64,000 nt of DNA from Oscillatoria princeps RMCB-10 (lineage in GTDB: Bacteria; Cyanobacteriota; Cyanobacteriia; Cyanobacteriales; Oscillatoriaceae), in contig JAHHHT010000001.1 of assembly GCA_019359235.1 (NCBI GenBank), forward strand, positions 124,001 to 188,000. The letters run 5' to 3'. Below the pieces are notes generated by a model. That model ran no database searches. It was not told where the DNA came from and saw only the letters and a program-made list of their open reading frames with translations. Position 1 is the first letter of the stretch, and every line of letters starts with the position of its first letter. Shown here in pieces: positions 37,356 to 46,366 of the stretch. The position numbers and the translations under genes were made by a program.

Positions 37356-37469
37356 GAAAGACTGGAAAACGGGCACTATAGCCACCTGTTTTTCAGTTTA
37401 CACGGCATGACAAATTGAAAGTTACTCCCCAAATAAAAACCAGCCTATCATTTACCCCTGACTCACTCG

Positions 37470-39941
37470 ATGACTGAACTATTTTACTTGATTTTATGGC
37501 TCTGCTTTTTCTGCTGGTTATTTCATCAACCCAAAAGCAGGACAGCCACACAACAGATCAGCGGGACAAATCCCCAACCGATCCCCAATCTGAAAGCACC
37601 GGCAAACAGCCATGAGAACTTGCAGGGTGCTGGCACAGCCCACTGGGTACTCGTTAATAATATAGCACCGGCAAACAGCCATCAGAATTTGCAGGGTGCC
37701 GGCACAGCCCACTGGGTACTCGTTAATAATATAGCACCGGCCAACAGCCATCAGAACTTGCAGGGTGCGGGCACAGCCCACTGGGTACTCGTTAATAATA
37801 TAGTACCGGCAAGCAGCCATCAGAACTTGCACGGTGCCGGCACAGCCCACTGGGTGCTGGTGAATGGCACCACAGCACCGGCAATCAGCCATCACCACTG
37901 GCAGCCAAAGAGCACGCCTGATTGGGCAGTCGTTAATGATATCGTACCGACAGGCAGCCATCAGAACTTGCAGCTAAAACCGAAAGCTGATTGGGGACTT
38001 GTGACTGCGATGGCGGTGGCTTACCGCCATGAGAGCGCTCAGCCCAACAGCCAGCGGAAAGGGGGACTCTTCAATAGCAAGAGCAATGCCATTGGCAATG
38101 GCAGTCACACAGCACCTGCTTCCAGCCATTACGATCCCCACGGCACAGGCAATGGGGGAGCTCACTATCACAGTGGGACAGCACCTGCTTCCAGCCATTA
38201 CGATTCCCACAGCACAGGCAATGGGGGCGTTGACTATCACAGTGGGACAGCACCTGCTTCCAGCCATTACGATTCCCACAGCACAGGCAATAGCGAACGC
38301 CATCATAACAGTGGCACAGCACCGGCAAGCAGCCATGAGAGCATTCAGGCGAACGGCACAGCTAATACGGGACTCCCCACCGGCACTTCCCCGGCAGATC
38401 GCCATTCCCCGCCTGCCGGTCTAACCAACGGGGGAGTCTCCAATGGCAATGGCAATGGCAATGGCAATGGCACTTCCCCGGCAGACAGCCATTCCCCGCC
38501 TGCCGGTCTAACGAACGGGGGAGTCTCCAATGGCAGTGGCAATGGCAATAGCAATGGCACTTCCCCGGCAGACCGCCATTCCTCGCCTGCCGGCAAGGCC
38601 AATGGGGGAGTCTCCAATGGCAATGGCAATGGCAATGGCAATGGCACTTCCCCGGCAGACCGCCATTCCCCGCCTGCCGGTCTGACGAATGGGGGAGGAA
38701 ATGGTGCCAGTGCCAACCCGATCGCAACCCTAAACCTCCCGACTGCGCCAGAGAACAGCTCAGTCCACAAAGAGACAGATTCTGTAAAATTGCCAGACGG
38801 AGAAACGGTACAGGTACTGACCGCGCCGGCGGAACAGAAAGCCGAGTTCGACAAGAAGATTATCAACGAAGCGCTGCACAGTGCGCGGGTCTCTGTGGGC
38901 GTGAAAATTCAGGAGTTTATCGACAAAAAACGCGGCGGACTCGGCTCCTACGAGCCCCTGTACGAGATGCTGGCCGATTATCCCTTCCGCACCGGCAAAA
39001 TGCTGCGTCCGACCATGTGCGTGAGCGTGGCGCGAGCGGTAGGAGGGATGGGACAGTCCGCCCTGACCACAGCAGCCGCCCTAGAACTCTATCACAATGC
39101 GTTTCTGATCCACGATGACATTGAAGACGGTTCCGAGGCGCGGCGCGGGAAAGAAACCCTGCACCACATGATCGGGATTCCCCGCGCTATTAATGTGGGA
39201 GATGCCACCAACGTCCTAGCCGTGGGACTGCTGCTGGAAAACTTGCCTCTGATTGGGGTGAGCAAAACCCTGGATGTGCTCCAGGAGATTGAGTTGATGG
39301 CCCAGCAATCGGTGGAAGGGCAAGCGATGGAATTGGACTGGGTGGCAACGAATGCCTCCAACCTCACCGACCAAGACTATTTCAAGATGTGCGTCAAGAA
39401 AACCTGCTGGTATTCTTTTATGACGCCTTGCCGCATTGGCCTGATTGTCGGGCACCCGTCCGCACATGCGAAAGACTTGGTAGAACCCTTGGCGCAGGTG
39501 ACCCGATTTGGTATGGTTCTGGGAATCGCCTTCCAGATTCAAGATGATCTCCTGAACCTCCAGGGCGACATCAAACTTTACGGCAAAGAAATTGGCGGCG
39601 ATATCTACGAGGGGAAGCGCACCCTGATGCTGAATCACGCCATCGCTCACAGCTCTCCTGCGGACTCGCAAAAGATTGTGGAAATCCTCGCCCTGCCTCG
39701 GGAGCGAAAAACCCCAGAACAGGTGGAGTTTATTTACGACCGGATGCAGCGCTGCGGCAGTATCGATCACGGCTGGAATGTGGCGCGGAGTTTGGCCAAC
39801 CAAGCTTCTGAGATTTTTGAGAAGATGGACTTCCTGCAGCGGGAAACGCCTCTGCGAGCTAGCGAACAAGGGGTTTCTGCGGTCCACGACCGCCGGTTCC
39901 TCAAGGAACTGATCGACTATGTGATCTACCGGAACGTATAA
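37470..39941 (+). CDS. Membrane-anchored repeat region fused to a polyprenyl synthase
   Basis: The 823-residue protein starts with a membrane segment (LFYLILWLCFFCWLF, residues 4-18). Residues 40-180 hold six or seven repeats of about 23 residues with core (A/V)PAxSHQNLQGAGTAHW. Residues about 205-310 hold four repeats with TAPASSHYDSHSTGNGG. Residues about 310-420 hold four longer repeats with TSPADRHSPPAGLTNGG and NG runs. All three share P-A-x-x-H. The C-terminal 350 residues are a trans-isoprenyl diphosphate synthase with first Asp-rich motif DDIEDGSEARRG, KMLRPTM, and second Asp-rich region FQIQDDLLN. This is GGPP-synthase-like; product length is unknown. The fusion is unusual, since typical synthases are about 300-350 residues and soluble. 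Confidence 0.85.
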   Translation: MTELFYLILWLCFFCWLFHQPKSRTATQQISGTNPQPIPNLKAPANSHENLQGAGTAHWVLVNNIAPANSHQNLQGAGTAHWVLVNNIAPANSHQNLQGAGTAHWVLVNNIVPASSHQNLHGAGTAHWVLVNGTTAPAISHHHWQPKSTPDWAVVNDIVPTGSHQNLQLKPKADWGLVTAMAVAYRHESAQPNSQRKGGLFNSKSNAIGNGSHTAPASSHYDPHGTGNGGAHYHSGTAPASSHYDSHSTGNGGVDYHSGTAPASSHYDSHSTGNSERHHNSGTAPASSHESIQANGTANTGLPTGTSPADRHSPPAGLTNGGVSNGNGNGNGNGTSPADSHSPPAGLTNGGVSNGSGNGNSNGTSPADRHSSPAGKANGGVSNGNGNGNGNGTSPADRHSPPAGLTNGGGNGASANPIATLNLPTAPENSSVHKETDSVKLPDGETVQVLTAPAEQKAEFDKKIINEALHSARVSVGVKIQEFIDKKRGGLGSYEPLYEMLADYPFRTGKMLRPTMCVSVARAVGGMGQSALTTAAALELYHNAFLIHDDIEDGSEARRGKETLHHMIGIPRAINVGDATNVLAVGLLLENLPLIGVSKTLDVLQEIELMAQQSVEGQAMELDWVATNASNLTDQDYFKMCVKKTCWYSFMTPCRIGLIVGHPSAHAKDLVEPLAQVTRFGMVLGIAFQIQDDLLNLQGDIKLYGKEIGGDIYEGKRTLMLNHAIAHSSPADSQKIVEILALPRERKTPEQVEFIYDRMQRCGSIDHGWNVARSLANQASEIFEKMDFLQRETPLRASEQGVSAVHDRRFLKELIDYVIYRNV
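37608..38690 (+). repeat. Three consecutive in-frame DNA repeat families
   Basis: A 69-bp unit (37608 onward, with AGCCATCAGAACTTGCAGGG), then a roughly 69-bp unit (38107 onward, with GCACCTGCTTCCAGCCATTA), then a roughly 87-bp unit (38383 onward, with CCCCGGCAGACCGCCATTCC and GGCAAT runs). Copies within families are nearly identical, pointing to recent expansion. Confidence 0.85.
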
Positions 39942-39944
39942 AGC

Positions 39945-40350
39945 AGTAGGGTGCGTGATAGCGTCAGCCGTAACGCACCCCACCACTAGCAGTAAAATCA
40001 TGTCCGGTGAATTAACCTTAAAAAAGACCCTCACCCCCATCCCCTCTCCCAAAATGGCTACTGTTTATACACATCTTGGGTATGTTACCACAGCAAGCCT
40101 CTCACCCCCCCAGGGGGAGAAAGAGGTTCTTCCAACTTCATGGAAAATTGGCATCACAGGGATTTGTGTATAAACCGTAGCCCACTTTGGGGTGAGGGGG
40201 GAGAAAGAGGTTCTTCCAACTTCATGGAAAATTGGCATCACAGGGATTTGTGTATAAACCGTAGCCCAAAATGGAAGAGGGGAGAAAGAATCTAGTATTT
40301 TTCTTGCTCCCCCTCTCCCCTTGTGGGAGAGGGGGTTGGGGGGTGAGGGG
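39945..40350. repeat. Hairpin, 60-bp direct repeat and GC palindrome after the prenyl synthase
   Basis: A GTAGGGTGCGT ... ACGCACCCCA hairpin lies 4 bp after the stop. The block GGTTCTTCCAACTTCATGGAAAATTGGCATC ... AAACCGTAGCCCA occurs twice, at about 40122 and 40208. A CCCTCTCCC/GGGAGAGGGGGTTGGGG palindrome ends the cluster near 40350. No gene in this 473-bp gap. Confidence 0.75.
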
Positions 40351-40414
40351 GCATGGAGTGCGGTTAATCAACCGGACATGTTATAAAATTATCATGTTGA
40401 AAGTTTCCTGAACA

Positions 40415-41965
40415 ATGAGCCAAGCAATTGAACTCCCGCCATCTCTCACCGGCGCGAGCGCTAAAATACCTGCGGGCGCAACGCTTTCGTTGCGGCTGTC
40501 GCTGCGCAACGAGATGAATGAAATTGTACTTTTGCACCCGATACTGGATGACTGGGTGAGCGACAGTGGCCAGATTTTCTCGACGGTTGAGCGTTTGGCT
40601 CCCTCTTACATTTATTTGGAGCGGGGGCGTGAAGCTAGCCAGACGATATCTGTGGACATTCCCTCGGATTTGCAGCCGGGGCAATTTTTCAAAAGTTGGC
40701 TGCGATTTCCGGGGTTGCAAGAAACAGCAATTCCTGTTAAAATAGAGATTGTGCCGGCTGGGAGTCCGCCCAATAAAACTGAGGCGGTAGATTTGCCGGT
40801 GCCGGTGACGCTCCCTCTGCCTGGGGAGCCGAATAAACTGTTTGGCTTGGAGCCAGATCCGACGACAGCGGGCATTTTTGGCTTGATGGCGGGATTGATA
40901 GATTTGGATAAGATTCCCTCTCGCTGGCTGGCGGCTGAACTTCTGGCAATCTTGGCTCAAAAAGGAGAGGAATACGCTCAAACGCAAGCCGGCGGGGAGT
41001 TGCTAGCTCGGCTGAAGGGGACTGGCTTTTTCCAAAATGGGGCGAGGGCATTTGCCAGCGCTCAACTGCCGGTGTGGATTTCTCAAAGCTTGTCTGCTGC
41101 GAGTGCGGCGCTGGTTAGTCAGGTCGGGAAAGGGCGTTTATTGGAGATTTGGGAGCGCTGGCTGTTAAATTTAGCTCACACGGATTTAGAAGCGGGGGCG
41201 AGCCGGAAGGAAATCTCTGTTCCGCCTCTTTTTGCAGAGGGATTTGCTGATAAAATGGGCGGGGATGGGGAGCGCTGGTTTGCGGCGATTGTCTCGGGAC
41301 TGGCTGTGGTGTCGCCGAGAATTGCCGGCATGCTGGAAGCTTGCGCCACCGGCACGCTAAAGGTTGCGGCTCCCACCGGCGCTGCGGAGCGAGCCGGTTA
41401 CGCCTTAGCAACGGGACTGGCGGGTCTGGAAGGTCTGTCCGCTCGCTGGCTGGCTGCGGAACTGCTGCTCGTTCTGGCTCAAAAGGGTGAGGAGCGGGCC
41501 ACAACAGAAGCGGGAAGCCGGTTGCTCGCCCAACTGGGGCGCACGCGGTTCTTCAAGAATGGGGTGCTGGCGCTGGCGGGGGCGCAAGCACCGCGCTGGC
41601 TGGCTGTCAGCCAGTCGGCGGCTTCTGCTTATCACGCTTCCACTGGGGGGCTGCCGGGACAGCAAGGTATGCTTTATTTGTGGGAGCAGTGGCTGTGGGG
41701 TTTGCTGGAAGCGGATTGGCTTGCCGGTGAGTTGCGGGGCAAAATTCGGGTTCCCGATTTTGCCGGTGGTAGCACCGTGAGCGCACTGGGCGGGAACGCC
41801 GACCTCTGGTTTGGCGCTTGGGTTCTGGCACTGGCGCAGGTGTCGCCGAGGTTCGCTGCGGTTGTGGGGGCGATCGCACCCGATTCCGCTGCGCCGGCTG
41901 CCCCTGTTGCGCCCGAGCCTGTTTTTGACGATGTACTTGGCGAACGGAGATCTATTCAGCGATGA
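40415..41965 (+). CDS. Unknown protein with a duplicated ~160-residue helical domain
   Basis: The 516-residue protein is not one I recognise. Residues 1-115 look like a beta-sandwich (AGATLSLRLSLRNEMNEIVLLHP ... IPVKIEIVPAG). A linker rich in Pro and Val follows. Residues about 150-330 and 340-495 are two copies of one domain: each has (S/A)RWLAAELL(A/L)(I/V)LAQKGEE, a (R/K)FF(Q/K)NG-type motif, (L/Y)(E/W)(I/E)WE(R/Q)WL and (A/G)A(W/I)V..LA.VSPR. No catalytic motif stands out. The stop overlaps the start of the next gene (ATGA), so translation is coupled. A scaffold or partner role for the CrtC-like protein is a guess. Confidence 0.75.
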   Translation: MSQAIELPPSLTGASAKIPAGATLSLRLSLRNEMNEIVLLHPILDDWVSDSGQIFSTVERLAPSYIYLERGREASQTISVDIPSDLQPGQFFKSWLRFPGLQETAIPVKIEIVPAGSPPNKTEAVDLPVPVTLPLPGEPNKLFGLEPDPTTAGIFGLMAGLIDLDKIPSRWLAAELLAILAQKGEEYAQTQAGGELLARLKGTGFFQNGARAFASAQLPVWISQSLSAASAALVSQVGKGRLLEIWERWLLNLAHTDLEAGASRKEISVPPLFAEGFADKMGGDGERWFAAIVSGLAVVSPRIAGMLEACATGTLKVAAPTGAAERAGYALATGLAGLEGLSARWLAAELLLVLAQKGEERATTEAGSRLLAQLGRTRFFKNGVLALAGAQAPRWLAVSQSAASAYHASTGGLPGQQGMLYLWEQWLWGLLEADWLAGELRGKIRVPDFAGGSTVSALGGNADLWFGAWVLALAQVSPRFAAVVGAIAPDSAAPAAPVAPEPVFDDVLGERRSIQR

Positions 41966-43023
41966 CAACTGACCCACAATTGCTAGCCCGCATTGAAGCG
42001 CTGCGAATTCCCCTAGACGACCCCGCTTCCCCGGCAGACTGGAAAGACTGGTATCACTTCGTGCTGCTCGACCGGCACAGCGGGGTGCGTTCGCTTGTCA
42101 ACGTCACTCTGGCCGGTCGTCCCGGGGGAGGGGAAATTCAAGTGACGTTTATTGTTAACATGAACTCCCAATCTGTTGTGCCCGAACTGGATGTGCCGGT
42201 GGCGACTTTTGGCACGGCTTTCTCTCAGGAGTGGAAGCCAGAACTGGTGCGCCGCTCCCCGCTGCGCTTGCAGGGCAAAGGGATGTCGCTGGATATTGAC
42301 GGCAACAATTTTGCTGTGGAAGTCCGCGACGAAAGGGCGCAGCTTTATGTCCGCTTTCAAGGACAGGCTGAGGCGACAGCTTTGCTGGTAACAGAAGATT
42401 CGCCTTTCGGCAGCGGTTTTATCGGGTGGGGTTTGGTGCCCGGTTTGCAGCTGGCGGGAGAGCTTTCGGTTTGCGGGCAGAGTTTTAATATCAATTCTGA
42501 CTGGTTTTGCTATCACGACCGCAATTTCGGGCGCTTCCGCTGGGGCGAGGATATCGGTTGGGAGTGGTTTGTGGCTTTTGCTAAATGTGACGATGGCCGT
42601 GAATTAACGTTTGTTTTGGACTTGCGCACGAACAGGAATCACTCTGAGGGCGGGCTGTCCTATATTTTTGTGTACTTGAATAAGGAGTTGCGCAAGGTTT
42701 TTCTCGGTTCGGGTTTGCGGATTAATTGGGATTGGTCGCCAGAGCCGGTGTTGCCAACGCGCCTTCCTGGGATTATGGCTTCGCTGTTCGCGCAGCGCTC
42801 GTTGAGGATGCCGCAAACTTTGGTGGTGGAGGCGGCGGACGAACAGGACTGGCTGCGGATGGATGTGCAGTTTGACGGCAAGGCGGAGCTGGTGGTGCCT
42901 GACAATCAGGAGCGCCAGTACAGCTTTATTGAGGAAGTGACGGGACCGATAAAAGTCAGTCTTTCTCTGAATGGGGAAATGCTGTCAGCTACTGGATTGA
43001 TTTATGCTGAGTACGTGCAGTAG
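41962..43023 (+). CDS. CrtC/AttH-like double-lipocalin protein
   Basis: The 353-residue protein resembles carotenoid 1,2-hydratase (CrtC) and AttH-like proteins, which have two lipocalin-like barrels. The first barrel contains DWYHFVLLDRHSGVRSLVNV. The second begins SDWFCYHDRNFGRFRWGEDIGWEWFVAFA, matching the family's GYHDHNWG core, followed by LTFVLDLRTN. CrtC adds water to an isoprenoid double bond; relatives have other or no known activity. Coupling with the upstream unknown gene and closeness to a prenyl synthase support an isoprenoid substrate, but the exact reaction is not shown. No signal peptide is seen. Confidence 0.65.
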   Translation: MTTDPQLLARIEALRIPLDDPASPADWKDWYHFVLLDRHSGVRSLVNVTLAGRPGGGEIQVTFIVNMNSQSVVPELDVPVATFGTAFSQEWKPELVRRSPLRLQGKGMSLDIDGNNFAVEVRDERAQLYVRFQGQAEATALLVTEDSPFGSGFIGWGLVPGLQLAGELSVCGQSFNINSDWFCYHDRNFGRFRWGEDIGWEWFVAFAKCDDGRELTFVLDLRTNRNHSEGGLSYIFVYLNKELRKVFLGSGLRINWDWSPEPVLPTRLPGIMASLFAQRSLRMPQTLVVEAADEQDWLRMDVQFDGKAELVVPDNQERQYSFIEEVTGPIKVSLSLNGEMLSATGLIYAEYVQ

Positions 43024-43059
43024 CCGGTGTTTTTCTTGAGAGGGCGGAAGGCAGGACCT

Positions 43060-43432
43060 CCGGTTTCGTAGGGGCGGGTCCCCGTGCCACTGGTGTCAAC
43101 TTAAGCTCCCGGCGATTGGAAATCGCGGCTACACAAACCAAGTCCGCCTACGCGGACTTAAGAGAAGAGCTAGAATCTTAAAACCCGCGCAGGCGGGTTT
43201 TGTCTGTATAGCTGCGGTTTCAACCGCCTAGAAACTACGGGACACAGCTTAAGTTGACACCAATGGTCCCCGTGCCCGCCCCCTTCCGGGTTTCTGAAAG
43301 GGGTCAGTTTACGTTTATTTAACTCAAATTGCTACTTACCAGTGAGTCAGGTGAGATCCCCCCCTAGCCCCCCCTTAAAAAGGGGGGGGACATCTCAAAG
43401 CCCCCCTTTTTAAGGGGGGTTTGGGGGGATCT
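43060..43432. repeat. Repeat cluster including AAGGGGGG inverted repeat
   Basis: The gap has a GGGGCGGGTCCCCGTGCC block, the TTTGTCTGTATAGCTGC ... GGTTTCAACC repeat shared with 5650, and a roughly 75-bp inverted repeat at 43355-43432 (GATCCCCCCCTAGCCCCCC ... TTGGGGGGATCT). The latter recurs at 49419 and 62596. No gene in 43024-43508. Confidence 0.8.
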
Positions 43433-43508
43433 AAATGCTTAGACTTGTAGGTGGCAACTTGGGTTATTTATGTTCGCTTATCCCCGCCCAGACAAAGGTT
43501 CCTTGTCC

Positions 43509-44582
43509 TCAGTCAATCGGGAAGCTGGGGTCTTCAGCGAGGACAACTCCCGTAATCACACCTTGAAGTTGGTTTACCCGGTCAATCACTTTAGGAGTTG
43601 CGCCGTCCACTCGGAATTCATTTAAGGGCCAATAGCTCACCAAGTTGGGCTCTTTTCCTGTGAGCCGTTTGAACATACCAACCTGGATTTCTCGCTGAGT
43701 GAGGACTTTGTTCCAGAACGCTACTTCGGCAAGTGAGCCATGATAGTAATACGGGTTGGTAGTTTGGCTTCCTATGCGTACTTTGGCGGGTTTCGCCACA
43801 GGCTTAGTACAGCCGGTGCCGCTGTGCCAACGCTGGCCATTGAGGTAGATTATCATTTCCCCCGTCGAGGCGTTCTTAGTAAACGCCCAGTGAACCCATT
43901 GGTTTTTGTAGTCAATCGCTTCAGCTCCTTTGGCAATGCGATCATATACGCCGTTACCTGAACCGCAATCGAAGTAAATGACCCCGTCACTCCAGGGCAG
44001 GTGGATGTTCAACACGTAACCAGACAACTCGGCATAGATTACGGACGTGTTTTTAGGAAGCTCATTTGCGCCCTTAGCCCAGAAACTTACGGTAATTAGA
44101 TTACCCGTAGGGAGACTCTCTGGCGGGATATCTACAAAATCGCCATTTCCGTCAAACTGCATCACTTTGGGAACTACACTGGTGCCTGACGCATCGACCT
44201 TGATGGTGCCGGTGCTCTTGGGATAGTCCCAGGTCGCATTATTAAGCTTGAAGCTTAAGGTTTCACCCGGCTTGAGAACAATGGTTGCTTTTTTCCCGAC
44301 TTGAGTGACAGCACCCGTTGTCTTGTTCTGGGCCACTAAAGAATAAGGAGTCTGGCCGGGATACTTCATTTGTTTTTCAAAATCCGGCCAGTTTTCTTTA
44401 ATCCAAGCCTGCGTATAAGTGTTGAGGCTGGGAAACCCCTCAGCGGTACATTCTCCAAAATTTGGTATCGTCCACGTACCCGATGCGGAAAATGTATAAG
44501 CGACTGTCGAGGGTTCGGTATTGGTAAAGTCAATACCAGTCTCGGAAGTAGCTGGGACTTCAAATTGTGCGGTTAGGGCCAT
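43509..44582 (-). CDS. LecA-like lectin domain plus LamG domain protein (copy 3)
   Basis: The 357-residue paralogue starts MALTAQFEVPATSETG. The LecA-like domain ends near residue 130 (TIVLKPGETLSFKLNNATWDYPKSTGTIKV), and the LamG domain ends with GKEPNLVSYWPLNEF. The sugar-site region differs from copy 1 (NNATWDYPKS instead of NDVPAAGYSDN). Compared with copies 4 and 5 it is the most diverged of the minus-strand trio. It has its own 30-bp upstream box at 44700 and is probably transcribed alone. No signal peptide. Confidence 0.8.
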   Translation of the reverse strand: MALTAQFEVPATSETGIDFTNTEPSTVAYTFSASGTWTIPNFGECTAEGFPSLNTYTQAWIKENWPDFEKQMKYPGQTPYSLVAQNKTTGAVTQVGKKATIVLKPGETLSFKLNNATWDYPKSTGTIKVDASGTSVVPKVMQFDGNGDFVDIPPESLPTGNLITVSFWAKGANELPKNTSVIYAELSGYVLNIHLPWSDGVIYFDCGSGNGVYDRIAKGAEAIDYKNQWVHWAFTKNASTGEMIIYLNGQRWHSGTGCTKPVAKPAKVRIGSQTTNPYYYHGSLAEVAFWNKVLTQREIQVGMFKRLTGKEPNLVSYWPLNEFRVDGATPKVIDRVNQLQGVITGVVLAEDPSFPID

Positions 44583-44609
44583 TATTCTGTTCTCGTTTTA
44601 CGGTTTAGG

Positions 44610-44729
44610 GAGTTGAGGCTTAACCCTCTACTCTTCTGCTATTAAAGCAAAAATTTTACCCTGTGCGCTTTTCTGTTACTATTCTTCATAAATTCGTTTA
44701 AGTATTGTGCAAATTGCAAGAATGTGCTT
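44610..44729 (-). promoter_or_regulatory. Conserved leader and 30-bp box of lectin gene copy 3
   Basis: The box at 44700-44729 reads (plus strand) AAGTATTGTGCAAATTGCAA followed by GAATGTGCTT, 118 bp from the ATG. A stem GAGT ... ACTC lies at 44610-44633. A second copy of the box, plus its CACCACCGGCACCCCGCA tail, lies at 44798-44827. The rest of 44583-45137 holds a GGGGCGGGTCCCC repeat and no gene. Confidence 0.65.
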
Positions 44730-45137
44730 AGAGCCATAATATTTATTCCATCGGGCGCAGGGCCAAAAGGCACCACCGGCACCCCGCAGCCGGCACGATA
44801 TCTTGTGCGAATTGCAGGAATGTGCTAGTAGCCATAACCTTTATTCCATCGGGCGCAGGGCCAAAGGGCACCACCGGCACCCCGCAACTGGCACGGCATC
44901 ATCGCATTGGGCAATAGGCGTTACTAACCGCGAGCCGGTGGGGAAAGCTTGCGGTTAGAAATGGCCTATACTGAGAAACCCGGTGAGCGTAGGGGCGGGT
45001 CCCCGTGCCCGCCCCCTTCCGGGTTTCTGGGGCATGCTTCATCAAACGGATCGCCGCTCTATACATGGTGCGCTCCCTTTAAAAGCCACCAAGCGTGATT
45101 GACTGTTCTAGAAAAGGGAACGCTACCCGCACACCGG

Positions 45138-46220
45138 CTAGCGAACCGGCAAGGCGCTGTCTTCGGCGATGACAGCGCCAGTAAAAGTGCCGGAGAAGTT
45201 GCCGGTGAGGTCTGCAACTTTGAGAGCTGAACCTTCCGCTCTCGTCTCATTTAAGGGCCAGCAAGCAACCAGGTTTGCCTCTTTGCCGGTCAGGCGCTTG
45301 GACATATCGGCTTTAATTTGTTCTGCAGTGCGGGCCACGTTCCAGAGAGAGACTTCGGCGAGTGAACCGAAAAAGTAGTACCAGGGGGGGGTTTGTTCTG
45401 AAGCTCCCCCTCCAATCCTCAAAGGAAAGACCGTGTTAGGAACATAAGCGGTTGCCAGCGTTCCCACCAAATTTCCATTGATGTAGAGTTTGAGAGCAGC
45501 ACCGTCATAGGTGGCTGCCACATGAGTCCAAGTATTCAGAACCACATCTGGCCCTGTTACAGCTTGCCAACCGCTGCCGTTACCTACCCAAGTTTGCCAC
45601 TTGTTATTGTCACCGGCATACAGCTTATATCCTTTCAGGCCATTCTTGCCGTCACGAGAGGTCACAGGAGAGCGGAACTTGCCCTGTCCGCCTGTCACTT
45701 TCGCCCAGCAAGCAACGGTAAATTGGCTCGGGTTGAGTTGCGCACTGTAAGGAACTTGCACATAATCGCCATCCCCGTCACACACCATGACTTTGGACAC
45801 TAAACTGACGCCTGACCAGCTGACCTTGACGCTGCCTTTGTTATCGGGATAGCCCCAAGAGACATCATTGAGGACGAAGCGTAAGGTTTCCCCCGGTTTG
45901 AGAACAATTGTCGCTTTTTTGCCCACAGTGGTCGTCGCACCCGTTTTCAGGTTCTCGGCCACTAAAGCAAAAGGGGTATTGTTAGGATACTTCATGTATT
46001 TTGGAAGATCCGGCCACCCTTGTGTGAGCGCCGCCTGAACCGCCGGGTCGAGACTGGCCAACCCCTCAGTACCGCACTGTTGCAAGCTGGGATTGTTTAC
46101 ATCGGGCGTCCACGTCCCCGAGGCGGAAAATGTATAGACGACTTCCGTGCTTTGGGTATTGGTAAAGTCAGTCCCTGTCTCGGAAGTGGATGGCACTTCA
46201 AATTGGCCTGTTAAGGTCAT
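45138..46220 (-). CDS. LecA-like lectin domain plus LamG domain protein (copy 4)
   Basis: The 360-residue paralogue starts MTLTGQFEVPSTSETG. Its LecA-like part contains FALVAENLKTGATTTVGKKATIVLKPGETLRFVLNDVSWGYPDNKGSVKVSW, and the LamG part contains LNPSQFTVACWAKV, NTWTHVAATYDGAALKLYINGNLVG and GKEANLVACWPLNE. Both flanks resemble those of copy 5: the upstream box and leader, and a downstream TGATTGACTGTTCTAGAA block near the stop. The whole cassette therefore seems to have been duplicated. No signal peptide. Confidence 0.8.
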   Translation of the reverse strand: MTLTGQFEVPSTSETGTDFTNTQSTEVVYTFSASGTWTPDVNNPSLQQCGTEGLASLDPAVQAALTQGWPDLPKYMKYPNNTPFALVAENLKTGATTTVGKKATIVLKPGETLRFVLNDVSWGYPDNKGSVKVSWSGVSLVSKVMVCDGDGDYVQVPYSAQLNPSQFTVACWAKVTGGQGKFRSPVTSRDGKNGLKGYKLYAGDNNKWQTWVGNGSGWQAVTGPDVVLNTWTHVAATYDGAALKLYINGNLVGTLATAYVPNTVFPLRIGGGASEQTPPWYYFFGSLAEVSLWNVARTAEQIKADMSKRLTGKEANLVACWPLNETRAEGSALKVADLTGNFSGTFTGAVIAEDSALPVR

Positions 46221-46247
46221 GGTTCACTTTTCTTATTACGGTAATGG

Positions 46248-46366
46248 GAGTTGAGGCTTTCACCGGCAACTCTTCTGTTATTATAAGCACAAATTTTCCC
46301 GGTGCGGTTTTCTTAAGCTTTTCTTCAGAAATTTATAGGTCTTGTGCCGGTTGCGGGACTGTGCTA
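46248..46366 (-). promoter_or_regulatory. Conserved leader and 30-bp box of lectin gene copy 4
   Basis: The box at 46337-46366 (AGGTCTTGTGCCGGTTGCGG then GACTGTGCTA) begins 117 bp from the ATG. A leader hairpin GAGTTG ... CAACTC with a GAAA loop on the minus strand lies at 46248-46272. The rest of the 634-bp gap carries a GAAACCCGGTTTCT repeat near 46530 and no gene. Confidence 0.65.

Noticed and set aside
37608-38690. Repeats inside the prenyl synthase gene as a CRISPR or non-coding array
   Set aside because: All units are multiples of three and keep one open frame with a consistent amino-acid pattern, so they are protein repeats.
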